A DNA stretch of 64,000 bases from Callipepla californica brunnescens (Eukaryota > Chordata > Aves > Galliformes > Odontophoridae), in the NCBI GenBank assembly GCA_023055505.1, contig JALIRH010000110.1:682001-746000 (forward strand), read 5' to 3'. Every line of letters begins with the position of its first letter. The first letter of the stretch is position 1. Shown here piece by piece: positions 21,817 to 34,390 of this stretch. The notes beneath the pieces were generated by a model. It was not told the DNA's origin, made no database searches, and saw only the letters and a list, made by a program, of their open reading frames with translations. The position numbers were made by a program, and so were the translations under genes.

Positions 21817-23833
21817 CCTTCCTTTGCCCTGCCCTGCCCTGCCTTCCCTTGCCCTGCCCTGCCCTGCCTTCCCTTGCCCTGCCCTGACCCGCCCTGCCCT
21901 GTCTTCCTTGCCTTGCCCTGCCCTGCCTTGCCCTTCCCTTGCCCTGCCCTGCCCTGCCTTCCCTTGCCCTGCCCTGCCTTCCCTTGCCCTGCCCTGCCCT
22001 GCCTTCCCTTGCCCTGCCCTGCCCTGCCTTCCCTTGCCCTGACCTGCCTTCCTTTGCCCTGCCCTGCCCTGCCTTCCTTTGCCCTGCCCTGCCTTCCCTT
22101 GCCCTGACCTGCCTTCCTTTACCCTGCCCTGCCCTGCCTTCCCTTGCCTTGCCCTGCCTTCCCTTGCCTTGCCCTCCCTTCCCTTGCCTTGCCCTCCCTT
22201 CCCTTGCCTTGCCCTCCCTTCCCTTGCCCTGCTCTCCCTTCCCTTGCCCTGCTCTCCCTTCCCTTGCCCTGCCTTCCCTTCCCTTGCCCTGCCCTCCCTT
22301 CCCTTGCCCTGCTTTCCCTACCCTTGCCCTGCTTTCCCTTGCCCTGCCCTGCCTTCCCTTGCCCTGCCCTGCCCTGCTTTCCCTTGCCCTGCCCTGCCTT
22401 CCCTTGCCCTGCTCTGCCTTCCCTTGCCCTGCCCTGCCTTCCCTTCCCCTGCCCTGCCCTGCCTTCCCTTGCCCTGCCCTGCCCCGCCTTCCCTTGCTCT
22501 GCCCCGCCTTCCCTTGCCCTGCCCCGCCTTCCCTTGCCCTGCCCTGCCTTCCCTTGCCCTGCCCTGCCTTCCCTTCCCCTGCCCTGCCCTGCCTTCCCTT
22601 GCCCTGCCCTGCCCCGCCTTCCCTTGCCCTGCCCTGCCTTCCCTTGCCCTGCCCTGCCTTCCCTTGCCCTGCCCTGCCTTCCCTTCCCCTGCCCTGCCCT
22701 GCCTTCCCTTGCCCTGCCCTGCCCCGCCTTCCCTTGCCCTGCCCTGCCCCGCCTTCCCTTGCCCTGCCCTGCCTTCCCTTGCCCTGCCCCGCCTTCCCTT
22801 GCCCTGCCCTGCCCTGCCCCGCCTTCCCTTGCCCTGCCCTGCCCCGCCTTCCCTTGCCCTGCTCTGCTGTGCCCTGCCCTGCTCTTACTTGCCCTGCTCT
22901 GCTTTGCTTGCCTTTCCATGCTTTACTTTGCCCTGCCTTCCCTTGCCCTGCCCTGCCCTTCTTTGCCCTGCACTATATTTGCCTTGCCCTGCGTGGCCCT
23001 ACGTTGCCCTGCCCCACCCTGTACTACCCTGCCCCACCCTGTCCTGCATTGCCCTGTCATCCCTGCTCCGCCCTTTACTGCCCTGCACTGCATTGCTTTG
23101 CCTTGCCCTGCCCTGCCCTTCCAAGCCCAGCCTTGCCTTAATTTTCTTGCCTTGACCTGCCCAGCCCTGCCCCCCAGGCTTGCCCTGGCTTTCCTTGCCT
23201 TGCCCTGCCCGGCTGTGCCCTGCCCTGCTTTGCCCTGCCTTCCCCTATTCTGCTTTGTATTCCTTGCCCCGCCCTGCCCCACCCTGCCCTGCCTTACCTT
23301 GCCCTGCCTTACCTTGTCTTGTTTTGCCCTGCCGTGCCTTGCCCTGCACTATCTTTGCCTTGCCTTGCTTGGCCCTGCCTGACCCTGCCCCGCCCTGTAC
23401 TACCCTGCCCCACCCTGCCCTGCATTGCCCTGCCTTACATTGCCCTGCCCTGCCCCGCCCTGCTTTGCTATGCCTTGCCTTGCCCTAACCTGTCCTGCCT
23501 TGTCTTCCTTGCCTTCCCCTGCCCTGCCGTACCCTACCTTTCCCTGCCTAACCTTGCTCTAACCCGCCTTCCCTGCCTTTCTTTTCCTTACCTTGTATTG
23601 CCCTGCCCTATCCGGACTTCCCCTGCCCTGCCTTGTCTTCCTTACCTTGCCTGCCCCACCCTGACCCGCCCTGCCCTGTCTTCCTTGCCTTGCCCTGCCC
23701 TGCCTTGCCCTGCCCTGCCCCGCCTTACCCTGCCCTGCCCTGCCTTGCCATGCCTTGCCTGACCTTGCTTTGCCCTACCCCGCCCTGCCCTGCCTTGCCC
23801 TACTTTGCCTGGTTCTACCTTGCCCTGCCATGC

Positions 23834-24175
23834 TGTAAAGCAAGCAAAGACAGTGACAGAGCTTTTATTAGAGGTAGTGGCGCTACAGAAATAGATGTTA
23901 CAGATAAGGGGGAACGAACTCACCCGTCCCGGCGACCGTTTAGGCTGAGGAACGCAGCCGCCACTCGTTTGAACGCTGGTGCGCTGGAAGGAAGAGAGCC
24001 CGAGAGAGGGGGGACAACCCGCGCAGGCTCCGAGTGGATCTGTGCTCCCGGAAGCACCTCTGGAAGCACCACCAAGGGGGAGAGAGCGAGAGGTCAGGAG
24101 GACCTGGGCTCCTCCTCTCTGGTCACTCAGATACTCATTCACTGGTTCAGACTGTGACCAGGCAATCCCACTACA
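23834..24175 (-). repeat. 342-bp LTR-like island, copy 2
   Basis: Almost identical to copy 1 at 12835-13176. I find one difference, the base next to the AATAAA signal, which makes TTATTAGAGG here against TTATTTGAGG. The flanking satellite also matches copy 1 (CCTTGCCCTGCCATGC before it and TCTGCCCTGCCATG after it). It therefore arose by duplication of the surrounding segment, 10999 bp away, and not by a new insertion. Confidence 0.85.
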
Positions 24176-27100
24176 TCTGCCCTGCCATGTTCTCCCTTGC
24201 CTTGTTTTGCCTTCCCTTGCCCTGCCCTGCCCTGCCATGCCCTGCCCTGCCTTCAACTTTTCTGCCCTGCTCTGCCCTGCCCTGCTTTGCCATGCCTTGC
24301 CTTGCCCTGCCCTGTCCTGCCTGCTCCTGCCTTGCCTTGTCTTCCTTGCATTGCCCTGCCCTGCCCTGCCTTGCTTTGCCGTGTTCTCTGTCTAGCCCTA
24401 CCCTGCCATGTATTCCTTGCCTTGCCGTTTCTTGATCTGCCCTGCCCCACCATGCCCTGCCTTACCTTGCCCTGCCTATCCTTACCTTGCCCTGCCCCGC
24501 CTTGCCTTCCCTTGCCGTGCCCTGTTCTGCCCTGCCTTGCCCTGCCAAGCCCTGCCCAGCCCAGCCTTGCCCTGACTTTCCTTGCCTTGCCCTGCCCGGC
24601 TGTGCCCTGCCCTGTTTTGCCCTGCCTTCCCCTACCCTGCCGTGTATTCCTTCTTTTGCCCTGCCCTGCCCTGATCTGCCCTGCCCCGACTTGCTTTGCT
24701 CTGTCTTCCCCTTGACCTGCCCTGCCTTGCATTCCCCTGCAATGCAATATTTTACCCAGCCCTGCCTTGTCTTCCTTGCCTTGCCCTGCCTTGCCCTGCC
24801 CTGCCTATCCTTGCCTTGCCCTGCCTTGTTGTGCCTTACCTTGCCTAGCCAAGCCCCGCCTTCCCTTGCCCTGCCCTGTTTTGCCTTCCCTTACCCTGCC
24901 CTGACTTGCCTTGACTTCCCTTGCCCTGCCCTGCCGTCCCTGTCCCTACCCTGCCCTGCCTTCCCTTGCCCTGCCCTTCCCTGTTCTGCCCTGCCTTGCC
25001 GTGCACTATCTTTGCCTTGCCCTGCTTGGCCCTGCCTGACCCTGCCCCGCGCTGCAATACCCTGCCCCACTTTGTCCTGCTTTGCCCTGCCTTCCCTGCT
25101 CTGACCTGCTCTGACCTGCTCTGACCTGCCCTCCCCTGCACTGCACTGCATTGCCCTGCCTTACATTGCCCTGCCCTGCCCTGCCCCGCCCTGCTTTGCC
25201 ATGCTGTCCCTTGCCCTGCCCTGCTCTGCCTTCCTTTGCCCTGCCCTGCCATGCCTTGCCCTGCACTATCTTTGCCTTGCCCTGCTTGGCTTTGCCTGGC
25301 CCTGCCCCGCCCTGTACTACCCTGTCCCACCCTGTCCTGCCTTGCCCTGTATTCCCTGCTCTGCCCTGCACTGCACTGTGTTGCCTTGCTTTGCCCTGCC
25401 AAGCCCTGCCCAGCCCAGCCTTGCCCTGACTTTCCTTGCCTTGCCCTGCCCGGCTGAGCCCTGCCCTGCTTTGCCCTGCCTTCCCCTACCCTGCTGTGTA
25501 TTCCTGCCTTGCCCTGCCCTGGTCTGCCCTTCCCCCACCCTGCCCTGCCCTGCCCTGCCCTTCCCCCGCCCTGCCCTTCCCCCGCCCTGCCCTGCCCTGC
25601 CTTCCCTTGCCCTGTCCTGCCTTCCCTTGCCCTGCCCTGCCTTCCCTTGCCCTCCCTTGCCCTGCCGTGCCCTGCCCTCCCTTGCCCTGCCCTGCCCTGC
25701 CCTGCCCTCCCTTGCCCTGCCCTGCCCTGCTCTGCATTCCCTTGCCCTGCCCTGCCCTGCCTTCCGTTGCCCTGCCCTGCCTTCCGTTGCCCTGCCCTGC
25801 CTTCCCTTGCCCTGCCCTGCCCTGCCTTCCCTTGCCCTGCCCTGCCTTCCCTTGCCCTGCCCTGCCTTCCCTTGCCCTGCCCTGCCTTCCCATGCCCTGC
25901 CCTGCCCTGCCTTCCCTTGCCCTGACCTGCCCTGCCTTCCCTTGCCCTGCCCTGCCCTGCCTTCCCTTGCCCTGCCCTGCCTTCCCTTGCCCTGCCCTGC
26001 CCTGCCTTCCCTTGCCCTGCCCTGCCTTCCCTTGCCCTGCTCCGCCTTCTCTTGCCCTGCCCTGCCTTCCCTTGCCCTGCCCTGCCTTCCCTTCCCTTGC
26101 CCTGCCCTGCCTTCCTTTGCCCTGCCCTCCCTTGCCCTGCCCTGCCCTTTCTTGCCCTGCCCTGCCTTCCCTGCCCTCCCTTGCCCTGCCCTGCCTTCCC
26201 TGCCCTCCCTTGCCCTGCCCTGCCTTCCCTTGCCCTGCCCTGCCCTCCCTTGCCCTGCCTGCCCTTTCTTGCCCTCCCTGCCTTCCCTGCCCTCCCTTGC
26301 CCTGCCCTGCCTTCCCTGCCCTCCCTTGCCCTGCCCTGCCTTCCCTTGCCCTACCCTATCTTTGCCTTGCCCTGCTTGTCCCTGCCTGGCCCTGCACTAT
26401 CTTTGCCTTGCATTGCTTGCCCCTGCCTGGCTCTGCCCCGCCCTGTATTACCCTGCCCCACCCTGTCCTGCACTGCTCTGCCTTGTATTCCCTTGCTCTG
26501 CCAAGCCCTTCCCAGCACGGCCTTGCCCTGACTTTCCTTCCCTTGCCCTGCCCCGGGCTGCCCAGCCCAGCCTTGCCCTGACTTTCCTTGCCTTGCCCTG
26601 CCCGGCTGTGCCCTGCCCTGTTTTGCCCTGCCTTCCCCTACCCTGCCGTGTATTCCTTCCCTTGCCCTGCCCTGCCCTGATCTGCCCTGCCCCGACTTGC
26701 TTTGCTCTGCCTTCCCCTTCACCTGCCCTGCCCTGCCCTCCCTTGCCCTGCCCTGCCCTCCCTTGCCCTGCCCTGCCTTCCCTTGCCCTGCCCTGCCTTC
26801 CCTTGCCCTGCCTTCCCTTGCCCTGCCCTGCCCTCCCTTGCCCTGCCCTCCCTTGCCCTGCCCTGCCCTCCCTTGCCCTGCCCTGCCCTGCCCTCCCTTG
26901 CCCTGCCCTGCCCTGCCCTCCTTGCCCTGCCCTGCCCTGCCTTCCCTTGCCCTGCCTTCCCTTGCCCTGCCCTGCCTTCCCTTCCCTTGCCCTGCCCTGC
27001 CTTCCCTTGCCCTGCCCTGCCCTGCCTTCTCTTGCCCTGCCCTGCCCTGCCTTCCGTTGCCCTGCCCTGCCTTCCGTTGCCCTGCCCTGCCTTCCCTTGC

Positions 27101-29563
27101 CCTGCCCTTCCCTCCCTTGCCCTGCCCTGCCCTCCCTTGCCCTGCCCTGCCCTGCCCTCCCTTGCCCTGCCCTGCCCTGCCCTCCTTGCCCTGCCCTGCC
27201 CTGCCTTCCCTTGCCCTGCCTTCCCTTGCCCTGCCCTTCCTTCCCTTGCCCTGCCCTGCCCTGCCTTCCCTTGCCCTGCCCTGCCCTGCCCTCCCTTGCC
27301 CTGCCCTGCCCTCCCTTGCCCTGCCCTGCCTTCCCTTGCCCTGCCCTGCCTTCCCTTGCCCTGCCTTCCCTTGCCCTGCCCTGCCCTCCCTTGCCCTGCC
27401 TTCCCTTGCCCTGCCCTGCCCTCCCTTGCCCTGCCCTGCCCTGCCCTCCCTTGCCCTGCCCTGCCCTGCCCTCCTTGCCCTGCCCTGCTCTGCCTTCCCT
27501 TGCCCTGCCCTGCCCTTGCCCTGCCCTGCCTTCCCTTGCCCTGCCCTGCCCTGCCTTCCCTTGCCCTGCCCTGCCTTCCCTTCCCTTGCCCGGCCCTGCC
27601 TTCCCTTCCCTTGCCTGGCCCGGCCCTGCCTTCCCTTGCCCGGCCCTGCCTTCCCTTGCCCTGCCCAGCCTTCCCTTGCCCTGCCCTGCCTTCCCTTGCC
27701 CTGCCCTGCCTTCCCTTGCCCTGCCCTATCTTTGCCTTGCCCTGCTTGTCCCTACCTGGCCCTGCACTATCTTTGCCTTGCATTGCTTGCCCCTGCCTGG
27801 CTCTGCCCCGCCCTGTATTACCCTGCCCCACCCTGTCCTGCACTGCTCTGCCTTGCCTTGCCTTGCTCTGCCAAGCTCTTCCCAGCCCGGCATTGCCCTG
27901 ACTTTCCTTGCCTTGCCCTGCCCCGGGCTGCCCAGCCCAGCCTTGCCCTGACTTTCCTTGCCTTGCCCTGCCCGGCTGTGCCCTGCCCAGACTTGCTTTG
28001 CCCTGCCTTCCCCTACCCTGCCGTGTATTCCTTCCCTTGCCCTGCCCTGCCCAGATCTGCCCTGCCCAGACTTGCTTTGCTCTGCCTTCCCCTTGACCTG
28101 CACTGCCTTGCCTTCCCCTGCAATGCCCTATTTTACCCAGCCCTGCCTTGTCTTCCTTGCCTGGCCCTGCTTCGCCCTGCTTTGCCTTCCCCTAACCTGC
28201 CCTGACCTGCCTTTCCCTGCCCTACCTTGCTCTGACCCGCCTTCCCTGTCTTGCCTTACCTTGCCTTGCCCTGCCCTATCCTGACTTCCCATGCCCTGCC
28301 TTGTCTTCCTTCCCTTGCCTGCCCCACCCTGACCTGCCTTGCCCTGCCCTGCCCTGCCTTCCCTTGCCCTGCCCTGCCCTGCCTTCCCTTGCCCTGCCCT
28401 GCCCTGCCTTCCCTTGCCCTGCCCTGCCCTGCCTTCCCTTGCCCTGCCCTGCCCCGCCTTCTCTTGCCCTGCCCTGCCCCGCCTTCCCTTGCCCTGCCCT
28501 GCCTTCCCTTGCCCTGCCCCGCCTTCCCTTGCCCTGCCCTGCCCTGCCCCGCCTTCCCTTGCCCTGCCCTGCCCCGCCTTCCCTTGCCCTGCTCTGCTGT
28601 GCCCTGCCCTGCTCTTACTTGCCCTGCTCTGCTTTGCTTGCCTTTCCATGCTTTACTTTGCCCTGCCTTCCCTTGCCCTGCCCTGCCCTTCTTTGCCCTG
28701 CACTATATTTGCCTTGCCCTGCTTGGCCCTACGTTGCCCTGCCCCGCCCTGTACTACCCTGCCCCACCCTGTCCTGCATTGCCCTGTCATCCCTGCTCCG
28801 CCCTTTACTGCCCTGCACTGCATTGCTTTGCCTTGCTCTGCCCTGCCCTTCCCAGCCCAGCCTTGCCTTAATTTTCTTGCCTTGACCTGCCCAGCCCTGC
28901 CCCCCAGGCTTGCCCTGGCTTTCCTTGCCTTGCCCTGCCCGGCTGTGCCCTGCCCTGCTTTGCCCTGCCTTCCCCTACCCTGCTTTGTATTCCTTGCCCC
29001 GCCCTGCCCCACCCTGCCCTGCCTTACCTTGCCCTGCCTTACCTTGTCTTGTTTTGCCCTGCCGTGCCTTGCCCTGCACTATCTTTGCCTTGCCTTGCTT
29101 GGCCCTGCCTGACCCTGCCCCGCCCTGTACTACCCTGCCCCACCCTGCCCTGCATTGCCCTGCCTTACATTGCCCTGCCCTGCCCCGCCCTGCTTTGCTA
29201 TGCCTTGCCTTGCCCTAACCTGTCCTGCCTTGTCTTCCTTGCCTTCCCCTGCCCTGCCGTACCCTACCTTTCCCTGCCTAACCTTGCTCTAACCCGCCTT
29301 CCCTGCCTTTCTTTTCCTTACCTTGTATTGCCCTGCCCTATCCGGACTTCCCCTGCCCTGCCTTGTCTTCCTTACCTTGCCTGCCCCACCCTGACCCGCC
29401 CTGCCCTGTCTTCCTTGCCTTGCCCTGCCCTGCCTTGCCCTGCCCTGCCCCGCCTTACCCTGCCCTGCCCTGCCTTGCCATGCCTTGCCTGACCTTGCTT
29501 TGCTCTACCCCGCCCTGCCCTGCCTTGCCCTACTTTGCCTGGTTCTACCTTGCCCTGCCATGC
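24176..29563. repeat. Pentanucleotide satellite, block 3
   Basis: About 5.4 kb. 24.2-25.5 kb repeats the diverged satellite of 13.2-15.6 kb: first in register with the island (offset 10999), then at offset 10247, so about 750 bp was lost or exchanged near 24.6-24.8 kb. 25.6-27.7 kb is homogeneous, with a diverged module at 26.35 kb. 28.6-29.56 kb repeats 22.9-23.83 kb at offset 5730. The longest stop-free frame in the window (25201-27951, 916 codons) lies here and is a repeat artefact. Confidence 0.95.
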
Positions 29564-29905
29564 TGTAAAGCAAGCAAAGACAGTGACAGAGCTTTTATTC
29601 GAGGTAGTGGCGCTACAGAAATAGATGTTACAGATAAGGGGGAACGAACTCACCCGTCCCGGCGACCGTTTAGGCTGAGGAACGCAGCCGCCACTCGTTT
29701 GAACGCTGGTGCGCTGGAAGGAAGAGAGCCCGAGAGAGGGGGGACAACCCGCGCAGGCTCCGAGTGGATCTGTGCTCCCGGAAGCACCTCTGGAAGCACC
29801 ACCAAGGAGGAGAGAGCGAGAGGTCGGGAGGATCTGGGCTCCTCCTCTCTGGTCACTCAGATACTCATTCACTGGTTCAGACTGTGACCAGGCAATCCCA
29901 CTACA
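29564..29905 (-). repeat. 342-bp LTR-like island, copy 3
   Basis: Same island and same flanks, 5730 bp after copy 2. It differs from copies 1 and 2 at the base beside AATAAA (TTATTCGAGG). It also has AAGGAGGAGAG for AAGGGGGAGAG, AGGTCGGGAG for AGGTCAGGAG, and GGATCTGGG for GGACCTGGG. It is thus the most diverged of the three. Confidence 0.85.
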
Positions 29906-32900
29906 TCTGCCCTGCCATGTTCTCCCTTGCCTTGTTTTGCCTTCCCTTGCCCTGCCCTGCCATGCCATGCCCTGCCCTGCCTTCAACTTTTCTGCCCTGC
30001 TCTGCCCTGCCCTGCCCTGCCCTGTCCTGCCTTCTCCTGCCCTGCCTTGTCTTCCTTGCATTGCCCTGCCCTGCCCTGCCCTGCCTTGGTTTGCCCTGTG
30101 TTCTCTGTCTTGCCATGCTCTTCCTTGCCCTACCCTGCCGTGTATTCCTTGCCTTGCCGTTTCTTGATCTGCCCTGCCCCACCATGCCCTGCCTTACCTT
30201 GCCCTGCCTATCCTTACCTTGCCCTGCCCCGCCTTGCCTTCCCTTGCCGTGCCCTGTTCTGCCCTGCCTTGCCCTGCCAAGACCAGCCCAGCCCAGCCTT
30301 GACCTGACTTTCCTTGCCTTGACCTGCCCTGATCTGCCCTGCCCCACCCTTCCCTGCATTACCTTCCCCTGCCTATCCTTGTCTTGCCTTGCCTTGCCCT
30401 GCCTTGCCCTGCACTATCTTTGCCTTGCCCTGCTTGGCCCTGCCCCGCCCTGCACTACCCTGCCCCACCGTGTCCTGCCTTGCCCTGCCTTCCCTGCTCC
30501 GACCTGCCTTGCCTTGCCCTGCCCTACCTCATCCTGCATTGTCCTGCCACGCCCCGCCTTACGCTGCCCTGCCATGCCCTTCTTTGCCCTGCCCTTCCTT
30601 TCCTTCCTCTGCTCTGCCCTGCCTTGTTCTGCCTTGCCTTGCCCTGCCTTGCTTTACCTTGTCCAGCCTTGCTCTGCCTTGCCCTGCCCTACCCTGCCCT
30701 GCCATGCCTTGCCTTGCCTGACATTGCATTGCCCTACCCCACCCTGCCATGCTCTCCCTTGCCCTGCCTTGCCCTGCTTTGCCATGCCTTGCCTTGCCCT
30801 GCCCTGCTCTGCCTTCTCTTGCCCTGCCCAGCCTTCCCTTGCCCAGTTCTGCCCTGCCCTGCCTTGCCCTGCCCTGCTTTGCCTTGCCCTGCCCAGCCCT
30901 GCCCAGCCCAGGCTTGCCCTGCCTATCCTTGCCTTGCCCTGTCCTGCCCTGCCCTGCCTTGCCATGCCCTATTTTCCCCGCCCAGCCTTGTCTTCGTTGC
31001 CTTGACCTGCTTCACCCTGCTCTGCCTTCCCCTGCCCTTCTTTCCCCTGACCTGCCCTGCCTTGCCTTTCCCTGACCTGCCTTGTCCTGCCCCTTACTCC
31101 CTTGCACTGCCTTACCTTTCATTGCCCCACACTGCCCTGATGCACCCATCCCTGCCTAACCTTGCCTTGCCCTGCCTTCTTCTGCCTTGCCTTATTTTGC
31201 CTTGCCCTGATGCACCCTGCCCTGCCTTCCCTTGCCCTGCCCTGCCTTCCCTTGCCCTGCCCTGCCTTCCTTTGCCCTGCCCTGCCCTGCCTTCCTTTGC
31301 CCTGCCCTGCCCTGCCTTCCCTTGCCCTGCCCTGCCCTGCCTTCCCTTGCCCTGCCCTGCCCTGCTTTCCCTTGCCCTGCCCTGCCCTGCCTTCCCTTGC
31401 CCTGCCCTGCCCTGCCTTCCCTTGCCCTGCCCTGCCTTCCCTTGCCCTGCCCTGCCCTGCCTTCCCTTGCCCTGCCCTGCCTTCTTTTGCCCTGCCCTGC
31501 CCTGCTTTGCCATGCCTTACTTTGCCCTGCCATGCCCTTCACTGCCTTCTTCTGCCTTGTCTTCCTTGCCTTGCTCTACCCTGACCTGCCCTGTTTTCCC
31601 CTGCCCTTCCTTGTCTTCCTTTCCTTCCCCTGCCCGGCTGTACCCTACCTTACCCTGCCTTACCTTGCATTGCATGCCCCGCCTTGCTTTGCCATGCCTT
31701 GCTTTGCCCTGCCTTACTTTGATCAGCCTTGCCCTGCCCTGCTTTGCTATGCCTTACTTTCCCCAGCTCTACCTTGCCCTACCTTGCCCTACCTTACCTT
31801 GCCCTGCCCTGCCTTCCCTTGCCCTGCCCTGCCTTCCCTTGCCCTGCCCTGCCTTCCCTTGCAATGCCCTGCCTTGCCCTGCCCTGCATTACCCTACCCT
31901 GCTTTGCCATGCCTTTCCATGCCCTGCCCTGCCTTTACCTTGCCCTGCCCTGCCCAGCCTTTCCTTGCCTTGCATTGCCCTACCCTGCCTTGCCTTGCCC
32001 TCTCTTGCCTTTACCTTGCTCTTCCCCTTGCCCGTGCCCATATTCTTTTGCCATTGCTTTTCTCGCCCTGCCTTACCCTGCCCTACCTTGCTCTGACCCG
32101 CCTTTCCTTGTCTTACCTTGTCTTGCCCTGTCCTATCGTGACTTCCCCTGCCCTGCCTTGTTTTCCTTCTCTTTCCTGCCCCTGCCCTGACCTGCCGTGC
32201 TCTGACCCGCCCTGCCTTGTCTTCATTGCCTTGCCCTGCCTTGCCCTGCCCTGCCTATCCTTGCCTTGCCCTGCCTTGTTCTGCCTTACCCTTCCCTGCC
32301 AAGCCCCGCCTTACCCTGCCCTGCCCTGCCTTGCCATGACCTGCCCTGCCTTCCGTTGCCCTGCCCTGCCCTGCCCTGCCATGCCCTGCCCTGTCTTGCT
32401 CTGCCCTGCTTAGCCATGCCTTACCTTGCCTTGCTTTGCCCTGCCCTTCCTTGCCCTGCCCTGCCATGCCCTGACCCGCCCTGCACTGCCCTGTCTTCTC
32501 CTGCCCTGTCTTGCCTTGATTCGCCCTGCCCTGCCCTGCCTTGCCTTGCATTGCCCTGCCCTGTTTTGCCCTGCTCTGCTCTGCTCTGACCCGCCCAGCC
32601 CTTCCTTGCCCTTCCCTTCCCTGCCTTGCCTTGCCCAGCCCTGCCCTGCCTTGCTCTGCCCTGTGTTCTCTGTCTTGACTTGCCCTTCCTTGCCCTACCC
32701 TGCCCTGCCCAGCCCTGTCCATCCCAGCCTTGCCCTGCCTTACCTTGCCTTGCCTTACCTTGCCTATCCTTGCCTTGCCCTGCACTATCTTTGCCTTGCC
32801 CTGCTTGGCCCTGCCTGGCCCTGCCACGCCCTGCACTACCCTGCCCCACCCTGTCCTGCCTTGCCCTACCTTCCCTGCTCCGACCTGCACTGCCCTGCAT

Positions 32901-33009
32901 TGCCTTCCCTTGCCCTGCCCTGCCTTCCCTTGCCCTGCCCTGCCCTGCCTTCCCTTGCCCTGCCCTGCTTTCCCTTGTCCTGCCCTGCCTTCCCTTGCCC
33001 TGCCCTGCC

Positions 33010-34390
33010 TTCCCTTGCCCTGCCCTGCCCTGCCTTCCCTTGCCCTGCCCTGCCCTGCCTTGCCTTGCCCTGCCCTGCCCTGCCTTCCCTTGCCCTGCCC
33101 TGCCTTCCATTGCCCTGCCCTGCCTTCCCTTGCCCTGCCCTGCCTTCTCTTGCCCTGCCCTGCCTTCCCTTGTTCTGCCCTGCCTTCCCTTCCCTTGCCC
33201 TGCCCTGCCTTCCTTTGCCCTGCCTTCCCTTGCCCTGCCCTACCCTGCCCTTTCTTGCCCTGCCCTGCCTTCCCTGCCCTCCCTTGCCCTGCCCTGCCTT
33301 CCCTTGCCCTGCCCTGCCTTCCCTTGCCCTACCCTATCTTTGCCTTGCATTGCTTGCCCCTGCCTGGCTCTGCCCCGCCCTGTCTTACCCTGCCCCACCC
33401 TGTCCTGCACTGCTCTGCCTTGTATTGCCTTGCTCTGCCAAGCCCTTCCCAGCCCGGCCTTGCCCTGACTTTCCTTGCCTTGCCCTGCCCCGGGCTGCCC
33501 AGCCCAGCCTTGCCCTGACTTTCCTTGCCTTGCCCTGCCCGGCTGTGCCCTGCCCTGTTTTGCCCTGCCTTCCCCTACTCTGCCGTGTATTCCTTCCCTT
33601 GCCCTGCCCTGCCCTGATCTGCCCTGCCCCGACTTGCTTTGCTCTGCCTTCCCCTTCACCTGCCCTGCCCTGCCCTCCCTTGCCCTGCCCTGCCCTCCCT
33701 TGCCCTGCCCTGCCTTCCCTTGCCCTGCCCTGCCTTCCCTTGCCCTGCCCTGCCCTGCCTTCCCTTGCCCTGCCCTGCCCTGCCCTGCCTTGCCTTGCCC
33801 TGCCCTGCCCTGCCTTCCCTTGCCCTGCCCTGCCTTCCATTGCCCTGCCCTGCCTTCCCTTGCCCTGCCCTGCCTTCTCTTGCCCTGCCCTGCCTTCCCT
33901 TGTTCTGCCCTGCCTTCCCTTCCCTTGCCCTGCCCTGCCTTCCTTTGCCCTGCCTTCCCTTGCCCTGCCCTACCCTGCCCTTTCTTGCCCTGCCCTGCCT
34001 TCCCTGCCCTCCCTTGCCCTGCCCTGCCTTCCCTTGCCCTGCCCTGCCTTCCCTTGCCCTACCCTATCTTTGCCTTGCATTGCTTGCCCCTGCCTGGCTC
34101 TGCCCCGCCCTGTCTTACCCTGCCCCACCCTGTCCTGCACTGCTCTGCCTTGTATTGCCTTGCTCTGCCAAGCCCTTCCCAGCCCGGCCTTGCCCTGACT
34201 TTCCTTGCCTTGCCCTGCCCCGGGCTGCCCAGCCCAGCCTTGCCCTGACTTTCCTTGCCTTGCCCTGCCCGGCTGTGCCCTGCCCTGTTTTGCCCTGCCT
34301 TCCCCTACTCTGCCGTGTATTCCTTCCCTTGCCCTGCCCTGCCCTGATCTGCCCTGCCCCGACTTGCTTTGCTCTGCCTTCCCCTTCACC
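33010..34390. repeat. Tandem higher-order repeat, 730-bp offset
   Basis: Two adjacent copies, seen from the landmark GGCTCTGCCCCGCCCTGTCT, which lies 730 bp apart in the two units (33366 and 34096). Elsewhere in the array the same module reads GTATTACCC in place of GTCTTACCC, so this T-to-C variant marks the pair. Boundaries approximate. Confidence 0.75.

Larger units (their letters stand above)
13177..23833. repeat. Pentanucleotide satellite, block 2
   Basis: About 10.7 kb of the same satellite. 13.2-15.3 kb is diverged, with A-containing variants. Homogeneous tracts of TGCCC/TGCCT/TCCCT occupy most of 15.8-22.8 kb. They are punctuated by a recurring diverged module of about 350 bp (15.42, 16.64, 17.82 and 19.17 kb). 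22.9-23.8 kb is diverged again. Within the homogeneous parts a 15-base unit (CCTTCCCTTGCCCTG) recurs, sometimes lengthened by extra TGCCC steps. The stop-free frames reach 701 codons (17245-19350) and are artefacts of composition. Confidence 0.95.

Noticed and set aside
23633..24157. ORFs spanning satellite and the 342-bp island (also at 12643-13257 and 29363-29887), which look like a conserved protein
   Set aside because: Conservation is explained by segmental duplication of the island with its flanks. The reading passes through an LTR-like sequence with no domain.
25201..27951. 916-codon open frame
   Set aside because: It is entirely pentamer satellite. The repeat has no stop codons in any frame, and the product is a monotonous L-P-C-P-A repeat with no start context or domain.
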